45,195 nt of DNA from Clostridia bacterium (GCA_030529995.1 JAUMVT010000011.1:1-45195), one strand, 5' to 3'; positions 9,459-16,694 are shown, numbered from the stretch's first letter. The notes: generated by a model not told the origin, from the sequence alone. Made by a program: numbers and translations.

Positions 9459-9971
9459 TTACACCAGCTCGAGAACAACCATCTCGGCAGCATCGCCGCG
9501 ACGGGGTCCAAGCTTATAGATGCGGGTATAGCCGCCGTTGCAGTTCTTTTCTGCGTTGCGAGCCTTGTACTTGGGGCCGATTTCGCGGAAAAGCTTTTCC
9601 ACCACAGGATGCTTGTTGTCCTTGGTGCGCTCCTTGTACTCCTTCTTGGTCTCGTCGCTGTTCTTCTGCTCCTGCACATCGTACAGGTAAGCCATCATCA
9701 GGCGGCGAGCATGCAGCTTGGAGGGAGCGTCGTTCACAACGTCGATGGTCATGGACTGACCCTTGTCGTTGTGGGTCTCCTTGGTAGTGGCAACAGTGTT
9801 GTCACATTCCTTAATGGCCAGGGTGATCATCCGATCCGCAATGCGGCGAACTTCCTTAGCCTTGGCTTCAGTGGTCTCAATACGGCCGTACCAAATGAGG
9901 TTGGTCACCTGGTTGCGCAGCAGCGCCTTGCGCTGATCCGCAGTGCGACCCAGCTTACGTTGGCTTGCCAT
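9459..9971 (-). CDS. rplQ: 50S ribosomal protein L17
   Basis: Last gene of the alpha operon; L17 is a structural protein of the large subunit. The N-terminal half is canonical: [16 protein letters not shown], then a helix with [20 protein letters not shown], and the close includes [19 protein letters not shown]. At 170 residues it is about 40 longer than E. coli L17. The extra residues fall in the middle, between the KEVRR helix and GGYTR, and include a charged stretch around [17 protein letters not shown]. Such insertions occur in clostridial L17 proteins. The gene lies 66 bp downstream of rpoA. Confidence 0.97.
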   Translation of the reverse strand: MASQRKLGRTADQRKALLRNQVTNLIWYGRIETTEAKAKEVRRIADRMITLAIKECDNTVATTKETHNDKGQSMTIDVVNDAPSKLHARRLMMAYLYDVQEQKNSDETKKEYKERTKDNKHPVVEKLFREIGPKYKARNAEKNCNGGYTRIYKLGPRRGDAAEMVVLELV

Positions 9972-10037
9972 GGGTAATTTCCTCCTTCACGGGCAGCAGG
10001 GAAAATCCGGTTGGTCTTTCCACGCATCCGCCCCGTC

Positions 10038-10985
10038 TTACTCTTCGTTGGGTCGCAAACTAAGTCCCAGTGCTTCCAGCTTCTGCGCGACTTCTTCCAG
10101 GCTCTTCCGACCCAGGTTGCGAACCTTCATCATGTCTTCCTGATTGCGCTGCACCAATTCAGACACGCTGTTGATGCCTGCGCGCTTCAGGCAGTTGTAA
10201 GCACGAACCGACAGATCCAACTCCTCAATGGTCATCTCGAGGACCTTTTCCTTCTTGTCGTCCTCAGGCTGCACCATGCTTACCGGAATGGGCTGATCCG
10301 TGAGGCTCACAAAGAGGCTCAGGTGCTCGCTGAGGATCTTGGCAGCGCCGCTGATGGCCTCTTCAGGCTTCAGGGTGCCGTTGGTCCAAATCTCCAGCGT
10401 CAGCTTATCATAGTCGGTAATCTGGCCTACACGGGTATCCTCAACGGTGTAGTTCACCTTCTTAATGGGGGTGAAGATACTATCCATGGGGATCATACCG
10501 ATCGGCATGTTGGGGTTCTTGTTCTTGTCAGCGCTGATATAGCCACGGCCCTTATCAAGGGTCAGCTGCATCTGCAGATGGGCATCCTCATTCAGGGTGG
10601 CGATGTGCATATCGGGATTGATGATCTCGATTTCATCATCCACCTTGATGGAGCCAGCTGTTACTTCGCAGGGACCCTGGGCATCGATCATCACCGTCTT
10701 AGGACCGTCGGAAACCATGGTTACCGCCAGACCCTTCAGGTTGAGGATGATCTCAGTCACGTCCTCTTTCACGCCGGGAACAGTCGAGAACTCATGCTGA
10801 ACACCTTCAATGTGCACAGCAGAGACCGCAACGCCAGGGAGGGAGGACAGCAGCACACGGCGGAGAGAGTTGCCCAGCGTGTGACCAAAGCCACGCTCCA
10901 GGGGTTCCACAACGAACTTGCCATAGCAGCCGTTCTGGCCAACCTCTACACACTCGATGCGTGCTTTTTCGATTGAAACGATCAT
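10038..10985 (-). CDS. rpoA: DNA-directed RNA polymerase alpha subunit
   Basis: The subunit dimerises to scaffold RNA polymerase assembly and binds UP elements and activators through its C-terminal domain. The 315-residue sequence has the alpha-NTD ([34 protein letters not shown]) and an alpha-CTD with the helix-hairpin-helix region [18 protein letters not shown] and GRKSLEEV. Length and order are normal. It lies between rpsD and rplQ on the minus strand; GGAGGGTTAACGAA precedes the ATG. Confidence 0.98.
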   Translation of the reverse strand: MIVSIEKARIECVEVGQNGCYGKFVVEPLERGFGHTLGNSLRRVLLSSLPGVAVSAVHIEGVQHEFSTVPGVKEDVTEIILNLKGLAVTMVSDGPKTVMIDAQGPCEVTAGSIKVDDEIEIINPDMHIATLNEDAHLQMQLTLDKGRGYISADKNKNPNMPIGMIPMDSIFTPIKKVNYTVEDTRVGQITDYDKLTLEIWTNGTLKPEEAISGAAKILSEHLSLFVSLTDQPIPVSMVQPEDDKKEKVLEMTIEELDLSVRAYNCLKRAGINSVSELVQRNQEDMMKVRNLGRKSLEEVAQKLEALGLSLRPNEE

Positions 10986-11076
10986 TTCGTTAACCCTCCT
11001 CTAATGGTCCTGGAAGAAAGACCGGCCAAATCCACCGTGCTATGCGGCCCAGCAGATTCGCTCAGTCTTTCCAATT

Positions 11077-11673
11077 TTAGCGGGAGTAGAACTCGACGAT
11101 CATGTTCTCCTGCAGCTGGAGGTCGATGTCCTCACGAGCAGGCAAGGCGTTGACCGTACCGGTCAGGTTGGGAGCGTCGAAGGTCAGCCACTTGGGGGTG
11201 AGCACGGTGGTGCCTTCCCGCAGGGACTTGAACATTTCCTTCTCAGCGGAAGCGGGACGCAGGGTAATCACGTCGCCCACCTTCACGGAGTAAGAAGGAA
11301 TGTCCACCTTCTGACCATTGACACGGATGTGGCCGTGCACAACGATCTGACGAGCCATGCGGCGGGTCTTGGCCAGGCCAAGGCGATACACCACATTGTC
11401 CAGGCGCTGTTCCAGCAGACGCAGCATGTTGTCGCCGGTAACGCCCTTCATGTTGGCGGCCTTCAGATAGTAGTGATGGAACTGCTTTTCCAGCACGCCG
11501 TAAACAAACTTGACCTTCTGCTTTTCCTTCAGCTGTGCGCCGTATTCGGAAACCTTCTTACGGCGGTTGCCGCCGGGGTTCCGGTTAGACTTTTTATTGC
11601 TGTAGCCCATAACGGCCGGGGAAATATCAAAGCTCCGGCACTTGCGGGCGATCGGCTGCTTATTGATAGCCAT
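11077..11673 (-). CDS. rpsD: 30S ribosomal protein S4
   Basis: A primary 16S rRNA-binding protein that nucleates small-subunit assembly and, in several bacteria, represses its own mRNA. The 198-residue sequence has an N-terminal extension without the zinc-type four-cysteine cluster, and the S4 RNA-binding domain around RLDNVVYRLGLAKTRRMARQ and VHGHIRVNGQKVDIPSY. Placement between rpsK and rpoA matches the alpha operon of most Bacillota. AGGAGGACAAC precedes the ATG. Confidence 0.97.
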   Translation of the reverse strand: MAINKQPIARKCRSFDISPAVMGYSNKKSNRNPGGNRRKKVSEYGAQLKEKQKVKFVYGVLEKQFHHYYLKAANMKGVTGDNMLRLLEQRLDNVVYRLGLAKTRRMARQIVVHGHIRVNGQKVDIPSYSVKVGDVITLRPASAEKEMFKSLREGTTVLTPKWLTFDAPNLTGTVNALPAREDIDLQLQENMIVEFYSR

Positions 11674-11697
11674 TGTACGTTGTCCTCCTTCAAATCC

Positions 11698-12099
11698 TTA
11701 GACGCGGCGGCGCTTGGGCGGACGGCAACCGTTGTGGGGAATGGGCGTCACGTCCTTAATCATGCTCACGTCCAGGCCGGCGGCCTGCAGGGAGCGGATA
11801 GCAGCCTCACGGCCGGAACCGGGGCCCTTAACGAACACTTCCACCGTCTTCAGGCCATATTCCATGGCTGCCTTGGCGGCAGTTTCAGCGGCAGTCTGCG
11901 CAGCGAAGGGCGTAGACTTCTTGCTTCCACGGAAGCCCAGACCACCGGCAGATGCCCAGGACAAAGCGTTGCCCTGCGTGTCGGTAATGGTCACGATGGT
12001 GTTATTGAAAGAAGAACGGATATGGGCTGCGCCACGCTCCACGAGTTTACGCTCGCGACGCTTGCGCGAAACCTTCTTAAGCTTTTGCTTGGGTGCCAT
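11698..12099 (-). CDS. rpsK: 30S ribosomal protein S11
   Basis: This 133-residue protein of the small-subunit platform near the E site shows the canonical [38 protein letters not shown] and the Arg-rich C-terminus CRPPKRRRV. It starts behind GGAGGGATGAATC, 57 bp after rpsM, and is followed by rpsD after 24 bp. Confidence 0.98.
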   Translation of the reverse strand: MAPKQKLKKVSRKRRERKLVERGAAHIRSSFNNTIVTITDTQGNALSWASAGGLGFRGSKKSTPFAAQTAAETAAKAAMEYGLKTVEVFVKGPGSGREAAIRSLQAAGLDVSMIKDVTPIPHNGCRPPKRRRV

Positions 12100-12156
12100 T
12101 GATTCATCCCTCCGTGCCCACAGTCAGTGGGCGTCAATGTCGCGTGAGACCGATCC

Positions 12157-12534
12157 TTACTTGGTGGCCTTCTTCTTGCCGGCAATGGTCTTCTTGGGAC
12201 CCTTGCGGGTACGAGCATTCGTCTTGGTGTTCTGTCCGCGAACGGGCAGGCCGCGACGATGGCGGACGCCACGATAGCAGCCGATTTCCATGAGCCGCTT
12301 CACGTTCAGGGACACCTCACGGCGCAGGTCGCCCTCCACCTTCAGGTGATGCTCAATATAGTCACGCAGCTTGCTGATGTCATTCTCGGAGAGATCCTTA
12401 ACGCGAACGTCGGGATCAATGCCGACTTCCGCGAGCATCTTCTGGGAAGTGGACAGGCCGATGCCATAAATATAGGTCAGGCCGACTTCCACGCGCTTTT
12501 CTCTGGGCAGGTCTACGCCCGCAATGCGTGCCAT
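12157..12534 (-). CDS. rpsM: 30S ribosomal protein S13
   Basis: S13 contacts the large subunit and P-site tRNA from the head of the 30S. The mature start is [15 protein letters not shown] at 12534 behind GGAGGTG; the open frame further upstream is just the untranslated leader. The 125-residue protein has the H2TH region and the basic tail [19 protein letters not shown]. It is the first gene of this operon: rpmJ, infA, map and adk, which usually lie directly upstream in Bacillota, are not here. Confidence 0.97.
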   Translation of the reverse strand: MARIAGVDLPREKRVEVGLTYIYGIGLSTSQKMLAEVGIDPDVRVKDLSENDISKLRDYIEHHLKVEGDLRREVSLNVKRLMEIGCYRGVRHRRGLPVRGQNTKTNARTRKGPKKTIAGKKKATK

Positions 12535-12810
12535 GTGTGTAAAACACCTCCGTATGTTGCTTGGCCGATTTCTATCGACCCTTTGAAAGAACCTGGATTT
12601 CACGGTACCTCTCAGGGGCAACCCACCCCGGAGTGGCCGGAACGCCAGACGCTCTTTGCCTGCGCTCGGTGAAAGCAAGCGCGCGGCGGCGCTCTCCATC
12701 CGCCAATTGGAAGGTGCGGATGAACAGCGCATGCAGAAGACGTATCAGCGTTTTCGTGGAACACATCCTTGCGGACATGCAGCCGCCCACGAACCCACTT
12801 TGATGAAACT
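12535..12810 (-). promoter_or_regulatory. Long 5' leader of the alpha operon
   Basis: From the promoter at 12816-12844 about 275 nt are transcribed before rpsM, with no credible gene. The RNA contains a 7-bp hairpin GGTCGAT-AGAA-ATCGGCC (12551-12569 region, one G-U) just before the ribosome binding site. Further upstream two small hairpins share bases and so exclude each other: CCAC/GTGG at 12623-12636 and GGGG/CCCC at 12615-12629. Long structured leaders before ribosomal-protein operons often bind an encoded protein (S4 or S13-type autoregulation). That this one does is inference. Confidence 0.5.
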
Positions 12811-12815
12811 CTGTA

Positions 12816-12844
12816 ATTTTACCATAGGCAAGAAAAAAATTCAA
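12816..12844 (-). promoter_or_regulatory. Promoter of the alpha operon
   Basis: On the minus strand TTGAAT (12839-12844) and TAAAAT (12816-12821) are spaced by 17 bp. It also shows that rpsM is the first gene of its transcript here. Confidence 0.8.
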
Positions 12845-12899
12845 TCCCTTTTTTGTCTTTTCTGACGGTTTTGCCTCAGAAAATTCCGGAAAATTTCTG

Positions 12900-13484
12900 T
12901 CAAATATTTTGGTAAAACAGTCCATCCCGTGTGCAGTACCATACCAGTCTGCCGTGGCCGATCATGGGAATCCGTGCCTGCAGGTTCCACTCGGGATACT
13001 GCTTCCGCATCACGACTGTGTCTCCGGTCACCAGTGCCACGAAGGAAATGTAGTGCTCCTTAGTCATGGGATGCTCGGTCGTAAGGAAATAGTCATTCTC
13101 GATTTTCTCAACGGTCAGCCTATGTTCCTCATCTGCCTTCTTCGCCTCCAGCGGCAGCAGCTTCTTTCCGCAGCAGCTTACGCTGCACTCCGTCATGCCG
13201 GTGATGATGTTGCCGCAATTGGGGCAAACGTAGAAATTCGTTTTCTTCATGCTTCCTCCCTGGGCGTCCTTTTCATTCAGGCTGCCTGCAAGCAGGCTGG
13301 CCAGGTCAACACCCAACAAATGTGATAATTCCGGAAGGAGAGAAATATCCGGGCAGCCCAAGCCTCTTTCCCATTTTGAAACTGTCTTATCGCTGATATG
13401 CATCTGCTCGGCTAGCTGCAGCTGGGTCATGCCCAGTTCCTTCCGCAGCGCAAAGATCAGCTTTCCTACGCTGGTATTGTCCAT
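12900..13484 (-). CDS. XRE-type HTH regulator fused to a desulfoferrodoxin-like domain
   Basis: The 194-residue protein starts at MDNTSVGKLI behind AGGAG with 8 bp spacing. Residues 7-65 are a Cro/CI-type HTH (MTQLQLAEQMHISDKTVSKWERG). Residues 85-107 carry CPNC (C87, C90) and CC (C104, C105), as in the iron-binding desulforedoxin domain. Residues 120-191 align with superoxide reductase: H121, HPMTKEHY (H138, H144) and YCTRDG (C184). In active superoxide reductases the last iron ligand is a His three residues after the Cys; here that position is Asp187. The protein is likely a cytoplasmic regulator sensing oxygen, superoxide or iron state rather than an enzyme. It has its own promoter and no obvious co-transcribed gene. 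Confidence 0.82.
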   Translation of the reverse strand: MDNTSVGKLIFALRKELGMTQLQLAEQMHISDKTVSKWERGLGCPDISLLPELSHLLGVDLASLLAGSLNEKDAQGGSMKKTNFYVCPNCGNIITGMTECSVSCCGKKLLPLEAKKADEEHRLTVEKIENDYFLTTEHPMTKEHYISFVALVTGDTVVMRKQYPEWNLQARIPMIGHGRLVWYCTRDGLFYQNI

Positions 13485-13508
13485 GTCCTTCGCTCCTTTC
13501 CGTGCTCC

Positions 13509-13537
13509 ATCATACGATGGCTTCGGGAGAAAATCAA
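13509..13537 (-). promoter_or_regulatory. Promoter of the XRE/desulfoferrodoxin gene
   Basis: On the minus strand TTGATT (13532-13537) and TATGAT (13509-13514) are spaced by 17 bp, 24 bp before the start codon. Confidence 0.7.
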
Positions 13538-13571
13538 TCAACGCTCCGTCGAGTTCCTACTACCTACTATA

Positions 13572-13606
13572 TAGAAAAGACTTTGACCCTTGCAGCCAAA
13601 GTCTTT
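13572..13606 (-). terminator. Terminator of the metQNI operon
   Basis: AAAGACTTTG and CAAAGTCTTT form a perfect 10-bp stem (13576-13585 with 13597-13606), followed on the minus strand by TCTATAT. It begins 18 bp after the metI stop. Confidence 0.82.
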
Positions 13607-13624
13607 GTATGCGTGCCCGTTGTA

Positions 13625-14332
13625 TCAATGTTTCAGTCGCTTATCGCACTTGCGGCTGAGCCACGTGCCAAAGGACTGCAAAATCTGCACCAGAATCACC
13701 AGCACAATCACCGCTAGATACAGCACAGCGTACTTGTACCGCTGATAACCCACCGTGATGGCAATCTTGCCCAGGCCGCCGCCGCCAATGGCACCGCTCA
13801 TGGCCGTGTAGCCCATAATGGTGGTAATGGCCAGCGTGAAGTTATTAATGAGGGAAGGCACGCTCTCCGGCAGCAGCACATGGAGCATGATCTGCATGGG
13901 AGTTGCGCCCATGCTCTGTGCCGTTTCAATAATGTTGGGGTTCACTTCCCGCAGGCTGGATTCCACCAGCCGTGCCACGAAGGGGAAAGCCGCCACCACC
14001 AGCGGAACAATGGAAGCCACCGTGCCCACGGAAGTGCCGATGATCAGCCGGGTCAGCGGAATGACCATGACGATCAAAATCAGGAACGGAATGGAACGCA
14101 ACAGGTTGATCACCACGTTCAGGAATTTCATCAGGGGCTTCGGCAGAGGCCGGATGCCCTTCGCATCCCCTGCCACAAGGATCATACCCAACGGCAAGCC
14201 GATCACAATGGCAAAGAAGGTAGCCAGGAAGGTTACATACACCGTGTCCCACAAGGCCTGAGGAAAGTCGCTGAGGAACATGGCCCAGGCTTCCTGCAGT
14301 TTTTCCGGGGTAAACGCATTAGCGAAGTTCAT
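13625..14332 (-). CDS. metI: Methionine ABC transporter permease
   Basis: The 235-residue integral membrane protein forms the dimeric translocation pore of the methionine importer. About five membrane segments are visible, with the EAA-type coupling region around NPNIIETAQSMGATPMQIMLHVLLPES and the following GYTAMSGAIGGGGLGKIA typical of MetI. Its ATG overlaps the metN stop by 4 bp (ATGA), so translation is coupled. It is the last gene of the operon. Confidence 0.95.
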   Translation of the reverse strand: MNFANAFTPEKLQEAWAMFLSDFPQALWDTVYVTFLATFFAIVIGLPLGMILVAGDAKGIRPLPKPLMKFLNVVINLLRSIPFLILIVMVIPLTRLIIGTSVGTVASIVPLVVAAFPFVARLVESSLREVNPNIIETAQSMGATPMQIMLHVLLPESVPSLINNFTLAITTIMGYTAMSGAIGGGGLGKIAITVGYQRYKYAVLYLAVIVLVILVQILQSFGTWLSRKCDKRLKH

Positions 14333-15363
14333 GCCTGTTCCTCCTTTACATCAGCTGCATACGTAACCTCTACCTGTACGTTCACGTTGGGGGTTGCCTT
14401 CAGGTACTTCACTGCCGCCGCCAGTTCATCCGGCCCGCCGGGGATTTCCAGCAGCATGTAGCCGTAGGTCTTCTCCCCCACTGCACGGACGGAAGCCGTG
14501 TGCACGCTGGCAGCAATGCCTTTTTCCATGGCCATGCGTGCCAGCAAAGGCTCCTGCACCGTGTTGGCGCCATTGAACACCAGCCGCACCAGCTGACCGC
14601 CGGGTGCAGGGGAAATATTGCCCTGGGCCATTTCCGGATACACAAGGTTCTGGGTAGCCTGTGCCTTGGGGTTGGCGAAAACCTCCGCCACATCCCCTTC
14701 TTCCACCACCGTGCCGTGCTCCAGAATGGCCACCCGGCTGCAGATTTCCTGCACAACGCTCATCTGGTGGGTGATGATAATCACCGTGATGCCCATCTTC
14801 GCATTGATGTCCCGGATCAGCTCCAGGATGGCATGGGTGGTTTTAGGATCCAGGGCACTGGTAGCTTCATCGCAAAGGAGCACATCCGGGTCTGTGGACA
14901 GTGCCCGGGCAATGGCCACACGCTGCTGCTGTCCGCCGGAGAGCTGGGCAGGATAGGCGTTGGCTTTGTCCGGCAAACCCACCGTTTCCAGCAGCTTCAT
15001 CGCCCGTTCTTCCGCTTCCTTTTTGCTAACGCCCGCCAGCCGCAGGGGCAGCATGACGTTTTTCAGGCAAGTGCGCTGCATCAGCAAGTTAAAGCCTTGG
15101 AAGATCATCGTGACCCGGCGGCGCACAGCCCGCAGCTCCTTCTTGTTCATCATTCCCAGGTCTTTGCCGTCTACCAGCACGGAACCCTCACTGGGTCTTT
15201 CCAGCAGGTTGATGCAGCGCACCAGGGTGCTCTTGCCTGCACCGGACATGCCGATGATGCCATAAATGTCCCCATTGTTAATGGTCAGGTTCACGTGCTT
15301 GAGCGCATCCACCGGACCGCCCGAAGTAGAAAAGCTTTTGGACAGGTTACGCAGCTCGATCAT
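14329..15363 (-). CDS. metN: Methionine ABC transporter ATP-binding protein with NIL domain
   Basis: This ATPase drives methionine import. Visible are Walker A GMSGAGKST, the Q loop region MIFQGFNLL, the signature LSGGQQQR, Walker B VLLCDEATSALD and the switch His in IIITHQMSV. After about residue 245 follows the NIL domain (to residue 344), which in the family binds methionine and shuts transport down when the cytoplasmic pool is full. It lies 80 bp after metQ, with a hairpin in the gap, and is coupled to metI by a 4-bp overlap. Confidence 0.96.
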   Translation of the reverse strand: MIELRNLSKSFSTSGGPVDALKHVNLTINNGDIYGIIGMSGAGKSTLVRCINLLERPSEGSVLVDGKDLGMMNKKELRAVRRRVTMIFQGFNLLMQRTCLKNVMLPLRLAGVSKKEAEERAMKLLETVGLPDKANAYPAQLSGGQQQRVAIARALSTDPDVLLCDEATSALDPKTTHAILELIRDINAKMGITVIIITHQMSVVQEICSRVAILEHGTVVEEGDVAEVFANPKAQATQNLVYPEMAQGNISPAPGGQLVRLVFNGANTVQEPLLARMAMEKGIAASVHTASVRAVGEKTYGYMLLEIPGGPDELAAAVKYLKATPNVNVQVEVTYAADVKEEQA

Positions 15364-15388
15364 GAAACTCCTCCGTTACGCGCAGAAA

Positions 15389-15428
15389 GCCACACCGGCT
15401 GTCCTTCATAGAGAGCAGCCGATGTGGC
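15389..15428 (-). repeat. Hairpin between metQ and metN
   Basis: GCCACATCGGCTG and CAGCCGGTGTGGC form a 13-bp stem (one A-C mismatch) with a 14-base loop. It is followed on the minus strand by TTTCTGCG, a poor U-tract. This suggests a partial terminator or an mRNA-stabilising end that keeps the binding protein in excess over the transporter, a common arrangement in ABC importers. Confidence 0.7.
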
Positions 15429-15443
15429 AGTGTTGATAGGAAA

Positions 15444-16289
15444 TTACTCGCCCTTCAAAGCGGTCAGGTCAGCCTGCTTGCCGGCGTACAGACCCATGGG
15501 CTCCACGTGGATGGCACCCACAGACACGATGTGCGTGCCATTCTCGGCGTTGAAGTTTTCCTGATAGGGCAGGTGAGCGAAATAGTTAGCAAACACTTCG
15601 CCGTCTTCCACCACGGTGTTGGGCAGCACATAGTCAGTGTACTCGATGATGTCCAGGGTGATGTCCTTCTCAGCCAGGATTTCCTTGGCAACGGCCAGGA
15701 TCTGGGCATGGGGCGTAGGAGAAGCAGCCACGGTAATGGTGGTGCCGGCCAGAGCAGCATAGTCTACATCGGCATCATAGCCATCGGTAGGATTCTCCAC
15801 CACGGAGATGGCAGCGCCGGCGAAGGTCTCGTTAATGTAGTCAGCAACCTTCTGGCTGGTCAGAGCGGCCAGCAGTGCCTTGGTGCGGGGATCTTCTTCG
15901 TTGCCTTCCTTCACGCACAGCACGTTGCTGTAGGGAGAGTTGGCATCTTCAATCAGCAGGGCATCGTTGACGGGATTCAGGCCTGCGTCCAAAGCGTAGT
16001 TGTTGTTGATGATGGCATAGTCCACATCAGCCAGCACGTTGGGCACCATTGCGGCTTCAACTTCCTGGAAGGTGATGTTCTTGGGATTGTCCACAATGTC
16101 AGCGGCGGTAGCGGTAATGCCGGCATCTTCCTTCAGGGTAATGATGCCGTTGGCTTCCAACAGCTTCAGGGCACGGCCTTCATTGGTAGGGTCATTGGGA
16201 ACGGCAATGGTAATGCCGTCAGCCAGAGCAACGGCGGTGCAGGACAGAACCAGGGCAGCAGCCAGAATCAGAGAAAGGAACTTCTTCAT
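15444..16289 (-). CDS. metQ: Methionine-binding protein MetQ, lobes in circularly permuted order
   Basis: Residues 1-23 are a signal peptide (LVLSC could be a weak lipobox; ALA-D fits signal peptidase I). Residues 25-165 then match the lobe that is normally C-terminal in MetQ/NlpA: IAVPNDPTNEGRALKLL, VDNPKNITFQEVEAA, VDYAIINNNYAL and EDANSPYSNVL. Residues 182-281 match the normally N-terminal lobe: TVAASPTPHAQILAVAKEIL, EYTDYVLPN, NYFAHLPYQ and VEPMGLYAGK, ending LTALKGE and a stop. All ligand-site motifs (GR, INNNYA, HLPY) remain and total length (281) equals one MetQ. The join points are the hinge and a linker at about 165-182. Start: ATG behind AAGGAGAG. First structural gene of the metQNI operon. 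Confidence 0.93.
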   Translation of the reverse strand: MKKFLSLILAAALVLSCTAVALADGITIAVPNDPTNEGRALKLLEANGIITLKEDAGITATAADIVDNPKNITFQEVEAAMVPNVLADVDYAIINNNYALDAGLNPVNDALLIEDANSPYSNVLCVKEGNEEDPRTKALLAALTSQKVADYINETFAGAAISVVENPTDGYDADVDYAALAGTTITVAASPTPHAQILAVAKEILAEKDITLDIIEYTDYVLPNTVVEDGEVFANYFAHLPYQENFNAENGTHIVSVGAIHVEPMGLYAGKQADLTALKGE

Positions 16290-16364
16290 GGAAAAATCTC
16301 TCCTTACTTTCGTTTCGTTTCATGGTGCGATGCGGTCAGTGAATCGGGTTTCCGTATTGACGGG

Positions 16365-16421
16365 TCACATTCGCTCGTTCAGTATGTTGCAGCGGATCAG
16401 CCGCCGCTCTGCTCGGTTCAT
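16365..16421 (-). CDS. 18-codon small reading frame between attenuator and metQ
   Basis: An ATG at 16421 follows GAAAGGAG with 8-bp spacing, as good a ribosome site as any gene here. The frame runs 18 codons to TGA. The peptide is basic (five Arg), with MNRAERRLIRCNILN at its start, and is not rich in Met or Cys. No family is recognised. It lies after the terminator hairpin and 75 bp before metQ, so it is translated only from read-through transcripts. It could be a second leader peptide, a ribosome-loading site or a microprotein. Confidence 0.45.
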   Translation of the reverse strand: MNRAERRLIRCNILNERM

Positions 16422-16448
16422 GGAACGATCTCCTTTCAAATCCCTCAG

Positions 16449-16486
16449 GAAAACAAAATGAGGAGCCTCTCGACGAAGCTCCTCAT
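16449..16486 (-). terminator. Intrinsic terminator (attenuator) in the metQ leader
   Basis: On the minus strand ATGAGGAGC (16478-16486) and GCTCCTCAT (16459-16467) form a perfect 9-bp stem with a 10-base loop, followed by TTTGTTTT. It sits 34 bp after the stop of the Met-rich leader frame and 170 bp before metQ, on the operon's own transcript. It is therefore placed to stop transcription before the structural genes. Confidence 0.8.
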
Positions 16487-16520
16487 CCTGCAGCCAACAC
16501 ATCGGACAAATTCATCCGAC

Positions 16521-16622
16521 TCAGCCGTTTATCTGAAAGCCCATCGAAACCTTGGCACAGCAAAGCATGCACATGCGACGCATGCACATCTCCATGGGCA
16601 TCATGCTGATAACCTTGCTCAT
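16521..16622 (-). CDS. Methionine/cysteine-rich leader peptide of the metQNI operon
   Basis: The ATG at 16622 follows AAGGAGAG with 9-bp spacing, about 26 nt after the predicted transcript start; the frame ends with TGA at 16521. Of 33 residues nine are Met (1, 7, 8, 10, 12, 14, 17, 19, 27) and four Cys (13, 18, 21, 22); the core is MMPMEMCMRRMCMLCC. The Met codons overlap a strong hairpin (TGCATGCG with CGCATGTGCA). Position between a consensus promoter and an intrinsic terminator, ahead of a methionine transporter, is the classic layout of a leader-peptide attenuator in which ribosome stalling at scarce aminoacyl-tRNA lets transcription continue. The antiterminator pairing was not identified by eye. 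Confidence 0.75.
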   Translation of the reverse strand: MSKVISMMPMEMCMRRMCMLCCAKVSMGFQING

Positions 16623-16654
16623 CTGGGCTCTCTCCTTTCCTTCAGGTTGGGCTT

Positions 16655-16683
16655 ATTATACATAAGGGCATCCTGCTTGTCAA
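16655..16683 (-). promoter_or_regulatory. Consensus promoter of the metQNI operon
   Basis: On the minus strand TTGACA (16678-16683) and TATAAT (16655-16660) match consensus at all positions with a 17-bp spacer. It starts 12 bp after the stop codon of the upstream HTH gene. So strong a promoter fits control by downstream attenuation rather than by an activator. Confidence 0.93.
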
Positions 16684-16694
16684 CCTGTTTTTTG

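Noticed and set aside
12535-12810. Hidden rpmJ or infA gene, or a T-box, before rpsM
   Set aside because: No frame encodes the Cys-rich L36 or the IF1 sequence, and there is no T-box sequence; the region looks like an untranslated leader.
16290-16654. SAM (S-box) or Met T-box riboswitch before metQ
   Set aside because: I looked for the S-box core (AGAGGTGGAGGGACTGG-like) and for the T-box sequence (GGGTGGNACCGCG); neither is present in this leader, whereas a clear T-box is found before cysS.
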